64,000 nucleotides of DNA from Zoogloea sp. 1C4. GTDB taxonomy: Bacteria > Pseudomonadota > Gammaproteobacteria > Burkholderiales > Rhodocyclaceae. The notes under the pieces were generated by a model. The model worked only from the letters and a program-made list of their open reading frames with translations. It had not been told where the DNA came from and ran no database searches. A program made the position numbers and the translations under genes. Position 1 is the stretch's first letter. Each line of letters begins with the position of its first letter. Below are positions 59,064 through 64,000 of this stretch, one piece after another. Location: positions 310,001 to 374,000 of the forward strand of contig NZ_SSXU01000001.1 in the NCBI RefSeq assembly GCF_009469605.1. Reading direction: 5' to 3'.

Positions 59064-61169
59064 ATGCCCACCACCCGAATATCCAAAATGCGACGTCCCC
59101 TAGCTGCACCGACATCGCGTCTGCCAGCGCTGCGGGAAACCGCGTCCGCGCTGCTGCGGATACTTTCGGCTGGCGATGCATCCCGACACGATATTGCACG
59201 TGTCATTATCCTCGATCCCGTGATGGTTTTCGAGTTGCTTTTGACAGCACCGCTGAGCAAGAGCGACTTTTCTATTGCCCTCATCGACGTGCTCATCGAG
59301 CGCCTCGACCGGATCGACGCCGGCCTGCTGCAGGCGTGGGCACTGCGCCACATGATCCAGCAACCCCAGCACCGGATCTCGCCCCGCGCCCACCGGCATC
59401 ACACGATGCACAGCCTGTTCGTGGCCGAGCTGGCGGTCAACCTGGCTCGCGAGATCGGCTACCCCCATCCCGACGAAGCCCGCTCCGCCGGCCTGCTCCA
59501 CGACCTCGGCCTGCTGTGGCTCAATGAATACGGCGAACAGTATGGCCGCGTGCTGGCCGACGCCATCGACGAGCGCAGCCTGTCCTCAGCCGAATGGGAA
59601 CGCTACGGCCTCGACCACGCCGAGATCTCCGCCGACCTGGCCGCCCGCTGCGGCTTCCCGCTGGGCATCATCGACGCCATCGCCCTGCACCAGGCCGAGC
59701 CAGAGGCCGTCGATACCGCCCACCCGCTGGTGCGCGTGATCGCCGCCGCCGAAGAGCTCGCCAGCTACCGCGGCAGCCAGTCCGCCGCCAGCCTCGAAGG
59801 CGCCAGCCGCCTCACCAAGATCGACGGCAGCGTGTTGGTCAGCGTCCTCGCCGATACCACTCGCGGCATGCAGGAGATGGTCAAGAGCCTCGAGATCATC
59901 GTCGAACCGACCATGCTCACCCTGCCCTGGGCCACCCCGGGCACCGACTCCGAGCGCGAGAACATGGACAGCGGCATCGCCCGCACCGCGCTCAGCGCCT
60001 TCGCCCGCAGCGCCTTTGTAGACGCGGCCACCGCGCGCCAGAGCTTCGACGTGGCCACCCGCCTGCTCCTTGGCCTCGACGCCCCCGTGCTGTTCGTAAA
60101 GTCCGACAGCGACGACGCCCTCGTGGGCGCGCCGACGATCACCCATCCGGGCCTCGACCAGATCAGGATTTCCGCCCGCGACGAGCACAGCGCCGTTGCC
60201 GAGGCCTACCGTAACAACGCCGAAGCCCGCTACCAGAGCGGCCCGCGCCCGCCTGGCAAGTGTGCCGCCGACTGGCAGCTGGCCCGCTGGCTCGACAGCG
60301 ACGGCCTGCTCTGCGTGCCCTGGCAGAATCCCAACGAGACCGGCGTGGCTGTGTTCCCCTGCGCCGGCGCCGAGCAGCCGGGCACCGGCATGGAGCCCGC
60401 CCTGCGCCGCTCCGTCACCGAGGCCGCCACCAACCGCATCTCCGAGCGCCGCGCCGAAGAGCAGATGCGCCTCGACCTGGAAGACAGCATCGCCCGCCGC
60501 TACGTGGATCACGCCCGGCGCATCGCCCACGAGGCGAGCAACCCGCTCACCGTCATCAAGACCTACCTGGGCCTGATCGACGAACGGGTGGACGACCCGA
60601 CCCTGAAGGAACAGCTCGGCCTGCTCAGCGAAGAACTCGACCGCGTCGGCGCCCTGGTGCGCAAGGCCAGCGACTTCACCTCCATGACGCCCTCTGGCCC
60701 CGCCCACAGCGGTGTCGCCGAAATCCTGCACGACCTGCGCGCGCTCTACGGCGAAGCGCTGTTCGCCCGCAAGGGGATCGCCTTCGAGCTGCGCACCTCG
60801 CCCAACCTGCCCGCTGCCGCGATTCCGCCTGACGCCCTGAAGCAGGTGTTCCTCAACCTCTTCAAGAACGCCGCCGAGGCGATCCCTGAAGGGGGCAAGC
60901 TCACCGTGTCGGCCGTCTCCGGCATCAACGCCAACGGCAGCCAGTGCATGGAGATCCGGATCGTCGACAACGGCCCGGGCCTCGCCCCCGAGCGCATCGA
61001 GACCCTCTTCAACCCGGGCGCCCGCAACAGCGACAAACCGGGTGGTGGCGTCGGCCTGCCGCTGGTCCGCGAACTGGTTGCCGCGGTCGGTGGCACCATC
61101 CTGTGCCGCAGCCAGCCGGGCTCCGGAACCGTGTTCCAGATCTTCATGCCACTGGCGGCAACCCACTGA
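59064..61169 (+). CDS. HDOD-domain sensor histidine kinase
   Basis: This 701-residue soluble protein has an N-terminal HDOD domain (about 20-270; RHHTMHSLFVAELAVNLAREIG and AGLLHDLGLLWLNEYG keep HD-type residues), a GAF-like middle (about 300-450), then a kinase core with the phospho-acceptor in RIAHEASNPLTVIKTYL and an ATPase domain (NLFKNAAEAIPEGG, IVDNGPGL, GGGVGLPLVRELV). There are no membrane helices. A REC-PAS-GGDEF-EAL gene follows after 51 bp and is the likely partner. Confidence 0.87.
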   Translation: MPTTRISKMRRPLAAPTSRLPALRETASALLRILSAGDASRHDIARVIILDPVMVFELLLTAPLSKSDFSIALIDVLIERLDRIDAGLLQAWALRHMIQQPQHRISPRAHRHHTMHSLFVAELAVNLAREIGYPHPDEARSAGLLHDLGLLWLNEYGEQYGRVLADAIDERSLSSAEWERYGLDHAEISADLAARCGFPLGIIDAIALHQAEPEAVDTAHPLVRVIAAAEELASYRGSQSAASLEGASRLTKIDGSVLVSVLADTTRGMQEMVKSLEIIVEPTMLTLPWATPGTDSERENMDSGIARTALSAFARSAFVDAATARQSFDVATRLLLGLDAPVLFVKSDSDDALVGAPTITHPGLDQIRISARDEHSAVAEAYRNNAEARYQSGPRPPGKCAADWQLARWLDSDGLLCVPWQNPNETGVAVFPCAGAEQPGTGMEPALRRSVTEAATNRISERRAEEQMRLDLEDSIARRYVDHARRIAHEASNPLTVIKTYLGLIDERVDDPTLKEQLGLLSEELDRVGALVRKASDFTSMTPSGPAHSGVAEILHDLRALYGEALFARKGIAFELRTSPNLPAAAIPPDALKQVFLNLFKNAAEAIPEGGKLTVSAVSGINANGSQCMEIRIVDNGPGLAPERIETLFNPGARNSDKPGGGVGLPLVRELVAAVGGTILCRSQPGSGTVFQIFMPLAATH

Positions 61170-61220
61170 CTTGATGCATCATTGCCGCGCCAATTAGAAG
61201 AGCCATGTCCGGGAGTCACA

Positions 61221-63434
61221 ATGGTCATCCCCTGGGAAGGAGCTTCCTTCCCGACAGAGGCGAACCGGCGAACGTCGGCAGAGTCTCTTACCCGAATCCT
61301 AGTCGTCGACGATGAACCGTCCCTGCGACGGTCGGTTGGCGCCCTCCTGCAGGGCAGCGACCGGCTGATCGAGGACTGTGGTTCCGTCGCCGAGACACTC
61401 GCTCGTCTCAACACCCGCTCCTACGACCTGCTGATCCTCGACTTCCGCCTGCCCGACGCCTCGGGCCTGGCGGTGATGGACTGGCTGCTCAGCAACGACC
61501 GCCGCGAATCCGTCATCATGATCAGCGGCGAGCAATCCATGGAAGCCGCCATTGGCGCCCTGCGCCGCGGCGCCGACGACTTCCTCATCAAGCCCTACGG
61601 CGCCGACCAGATCCGCCGTGCGGTGACGGGCGCCCTCGTCAAGCGTCAATCCGAGCGCACCCACCGGCTCAGCCAGCAGCGCCTCCAGTCGTCCGAGCAG
61701 ATGCACCGCTACATGGTCGAGAACTCCCTCGACCTGATCTACACCCTCGACGCCGAAGGCCGCTTCAACTACCTCAACCTGCGCATCGAGTCGCTGCTTG
61801 GCCATCCCCGCAACGCCCTGATCGGCAAGCACTTCTCCGAGATCGTCCACCCCGAGGATCTCGAACGGGCCCGCTACGCGTTCAACGAGCGGCGCACCGG
61901 GCCCCGCGCCACGATTAACATCGAGCTGCGCCTCGCCCGCAACCCCTATGGCGCCGATGGCGACGACACCGGGCCGGTGGCCGTCGTGCTCAACGCGATG
62001 GGCATCTACAATAGCGTCGAATCGCGCTCGCCGTCCCATTACGCCGGCACCTACGGCGCGGCCCGCAGCCTGCCCGCGCTGCGCACCATCGAAGCCAGCC
62101 CGCGCTACCAGACCTACCACGACCCGCTCACCCAGCTGCCCAACAACGAGCTCTTCCAGGATCGCCTCAACCTGGCGATCACCCAGGCCAAGCGGCGCAA
62201 GGGGCTCATCGCGGTCATGTTCATCGACATGGACCGCTTCAAGCAGGTGAACGAAACCCACGGCCAGGGCGAAGGCGACGCCCTGCTGCGCTCGGTGGCC
62301 CTGCGCCTCAAGCAGTGCCTGCGCCGGGGCGACACCCTTACCCGCCACCGCAGCGACGAGTTCGTGGTGCTGCTGCCCGACATCAACGACCAGGAAGACG
62401 CCCGCGCCATCGCCGAGAAGGTGCTGCTCGCCTTCCGCAAGCCCTTCCCCTTGAGCGAGGGCGAGGTGCTCATCACCATCAGCATGGGCATCGCCCTGCA
62501 CCCCGAAGACGGCGACACCGCCGAGGATCTGGTCCAGCACGCCAGCGTGGCGATGCACCAGGTCAAGGGTGACGGCCGCAACGCCTACAGTTTCTTTTCG
62601 CCGGACATGCACGCCAGCTACCGCACGCGGGTGTCCCTCGAAAAGGAATTGCGCCAGGCCATCAGCCGCAACGAATTCGAGCTGCACTACCAGCCGCTGG
62701 TCAGCCTCTCGCAGGATCGCATCACCGGCATGGAAGCCCTCGTGCGCTGGCGCCACCCGTCCCACGGCATCGTCGCGCCATCGCGCTTCATCCACTTTGC
62801 CGAAGAAGCCGGGATCATCCACGACATCAGCCGCTGGGTGCTCGAGACCGGCTGTGCCCAGCTGGCCGTGTGGCGCCGCCAGTTCCCCGATCTGCGCCTC
62901 ACCGCCAATCTCTCGTCGCGGGATTTCGACCAGTCCGACCTCTCCGACACCATCTCCCGCACCCTGTCGCGCAACGGCCTAGCCGCCGGCAGCCTGGAGC
63001 TCGAGATCGCCGAGAGCCTGCTCCTCGAGAACACCGAGCGCGTCGCCCCGCGCCTGCAAAACCTGCGCGAACTGGGCGTCGGCGTGTCGATCCACGATTT
63101 CGGCACCGGCTATTCGTCCCTCGTGAGCCTGCAGCGCTTCGGCGTCACTCGCCTGAAGATCGACCGCAGCTTCGTGCGGGACATGAACGGCCACGGCAAC
63201 CACCCCATCATCAGCGCCATCGCCGGCATCGCCCAGGGTTTCGACATCCGCCTGGCCGCCGAAGGCGTCGAGCGCGGCGAGCAGATGACCACCCTAGACG
63301 GCATGGGCTGCGACGAGATGCAGGGCTTCTACTTCTCCCGGCCGGTGGATGCAGAAGCCGCCACCCGCCTCCTGCGGGATTTCCGCCCCTCCCGCGTGAG
63401 CCACGGCAACACCGGGGCGCCGGCCGCATCCTGA
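61221..63434 (+). CDS. Response regulator with PAS, GGDEF-like and EAL domains
   Basis: This 737-residue protein has a REC domain (ILVVDDEPSLRRS, phosphoacceptor in LLILDFRLPD, K in FLIKPYG), a PAS domain (YMVENSLDLIYTLDAEGRF), a GGDEF-type domain whose active loop reads HRSDEF instead of GGDEF, and an EAL domain with MEALVRW, DFGTGYSSL and LKIDRSFV intact. The cyclase is probably inactive while the phosphodiesterase should degrade c-di-GMP. GGGAG before ATG 61221 sets the start. Confidence 0.88.
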   Translation: MVIPWEGASFPTEANRRTSAESLTRILVVDDEPSLRRSVGALLQGSDRLIEDCGSVAETLARLNTRSYDLLILDFRLPDASGLAVMDWLLSNDRRESVIMISGEQSMEAAIGALRRGADDFLIKPYGADQIRRAVTGALVKRQSERTHRLSQQRLQSSEQMHRYMVENSLDLIYTLDAEGRFNYLNLRIESLLGHPRNALIGKHFSEIVHPEDLERARYAFNERRTGPRATINIELRLARNPYGADGDDTGPVAVVLNAMGIYNSVESRSPSHYAGTYGAARSLPALRTIEASPRYQTYHDPLTQLPNNELFQDRLNLAITQAKRRKGLIAVMFIDMDRFKQVNETHGQGEGDALLRSVALRLKQCLRRGDTLTRHRSDEFVVLLPDINDQEDARAIAEKVLLAFRKPFPLSEGEVLITISMGIALHPEDGDTAEDLVQHASVAMHQVKGDGRNAYSFFSPDMHASYRTRVSLEKELRQAISRNEFELHYQPLVSLSQDRITGMEALVRWRHPSHGIVAPSRFIHFAEEAGIIHDISRWVLETGCAQLAVWRRQFPDLRLTANLSSRDFDQSDLSDTISRTLSRNGLAAGSLELEIAESLLLENTERVAPRLQNLRELGVGVSIHDFGTGYSSLVSLQRFGVTRLKIDRSFVRDMNGHGNHPIISAIAGIAQGFDIRLAAEGVERGEQMTTLDGMGCDEMQGFYFSRPVDAEAATRLLRDFRPSRVSHGNTGAPAAS

Positions 63435-63507
63435 ACGGCCAGCCACCTCAAACCGTCATGTTTCGCCGCTAGATTTGCCCCATCGTCGAACCCTCGAGGT
63501 CCTCGCC

Positions 63508-63726
63508 ATGGGAATCTACCGCCTCATCCTCGCCTCCCCCCGCCAGCCCGAAGCCCCCAGGCTGGTCGCCGAACACATCGACCCGTCGTGGCTCAAGCAG
63601 CGCGGCTACGAGATCGCCCGCACCCTGGGCGACGCCGCTGCGGTCTGGGCCGCCCGCCCGGGCAGCGACAGGCAGCTCGCCCTTCACTGCCGCACGGGGC
63701 ACGCGCTCGCCATCGTCAGCGCCTGA
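63508..63726 (+). CDS. Hypothetical protein, 72 aa
   Basis: This small protein (MGIYRLILASPRQPEAPRLVAEHIDPSWL at the start) has no known family that I recognise. GAGGT lies before ATG 63508; an upstream in-frame start would add 11 residues. The composition is that of the chromosome. It stands alone, between the EAL protein gene and the convergent SPOR gene. Confidence 0.5.
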   Translation: MGIYRLILASPRQPEAPRLVAEHIDPSWLKQRGYEIARTLGDAAAVWAARPGSDRQLALHCRTGHALAIVSA

Positions 63727-63792
63727 AACCGGCGCCGTAAACGGCAAGCGGCGGACCACACGGCCCGCCGCTCGAGATTACGGAGGACAGGT

Positions 63793-64000
63793 TCAGCGCC
63801 GGAAGGGAATCAGCTCCCCGGCAGAAAAACCCTTGTCCTGCAGGCGGTTCTGGGCCGCGACGGCGTCACGCCGGTCGTTGAAAGGCCCCACCACCACCCG
63901 GGTTTCCAGCTGGGCCGGGATGCCCGCCGCCGACAACCGGGAACGCAGCGCCTCGGCCTGAGCCGCCGTCCCGAACACCCCCACCTGGACCGCGTAGCCG
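63793..64000 (-). CDS. SPOR-domain protein, C-terminal part (gene continues beyond window)
   Basis: On the - strand the frame is open to the right edge (GYAVQVGVFGTAAQAEALRSRL, then ETRVVVGPFNDRRDAVAAQNRL and GFSAGELIPFRR at the end). These are the two repeats of a SPOR peptidoglycan-binding domain, which targets proteins to denuded glycan at the septum. The N-terminal part is outside the window, so the protein type (FtsN-like, DedD-like or RlpA-like) cannot be told. Confidence 0.85.
   Translation of the reverse strand, partial: GYAVQVGVFGTAAQAEALRSRLSAAGIPAQLETRVVVGPFNDRRDAVAAQNRLQDKGFSAGELIPFRR

Overview
The window is high-G+C DNA from a betaproteobacterium, most likely a member of the Rhodocyclales. 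The order yggS, proC, yggT and DUF167 next to pilT-pilU, a pilE-fimT-pilVWX-pilY1 minor pilin operon, a PEP-CTERM protein, malate synthase A and several HDOD/GGDEF/EAL proteins support this. The species cannot be named from the sequence.

1 to about 24,022 is the late half of a Mu-like transposable prophage, all on the + strand. It runs from the gp25-26 region through packaging (DUF1804, TerL), portal (gp29), gp30, protease, head decoration, major head gpT, sheath, tube, tape measure and baseplate to a tail fibre. It ends in two 22-bp-spaced repeats that look like transposase sites of the right end. Transposase and early genes lie left of the window. A cassette of an SGNH hydrolase and an arm-less lambda-Int-like recombinase sits between gp35 and gp36. 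The gp46 homologue carries an extra N-terminal lectin-like domain. Three gene blocks (protease I, gp36, gpP) are each preceded, 47-48 nt before the start codon, by the same TAAC-N4-GTTA dyad. Two of these positions match Mu late promoters PI and PP.

24,150 to 35,554 is an 11.4-kb integrative element inserted in the anticodon loop of a tRNA-Thr(CGT) gene, with an 11-bp core as direct repeat. It carries a tyrosine integrase, an AlpA-type regulator, a primase-polymerase/helicase, a phage-type small terminase without a large subunit, and an iteron cluster (nine copies of AGACTTC/GAAGTCT) that looks like a replication origin. This gene set resembles a phage satellite (PICI- or P4-like). Cargo near the right end includes two PD-(D/E)XK nuclease-like proteins. 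The insertion splits the host tRNA-Thr, and the element carries a complete, different tRNA-Thr(CGT) placed behind the surviving host tRNA promoter.

35.6 to 64 kb is ordinary chromosome. It holds the type IV pilus minor pilin/PilY1 operon (- strand), a TonB-like protein, a LysR regulator divergent from a haloacid dehalogenase/TauE/aceB cluster, a PEP-CTERM protein, DUF167-yggT-proC-yggS (- strand) divergent from pilT-pilU, an rRNA methyltransferase, hemJ, an epimerase, a ferredoxin-reductase, and three signalling proteins (EAL-HDOD, HDOD-histidine kinase, REC-PAS-GGDEF-EAL). A truncated SPOR-domain gene runs off the right edge.
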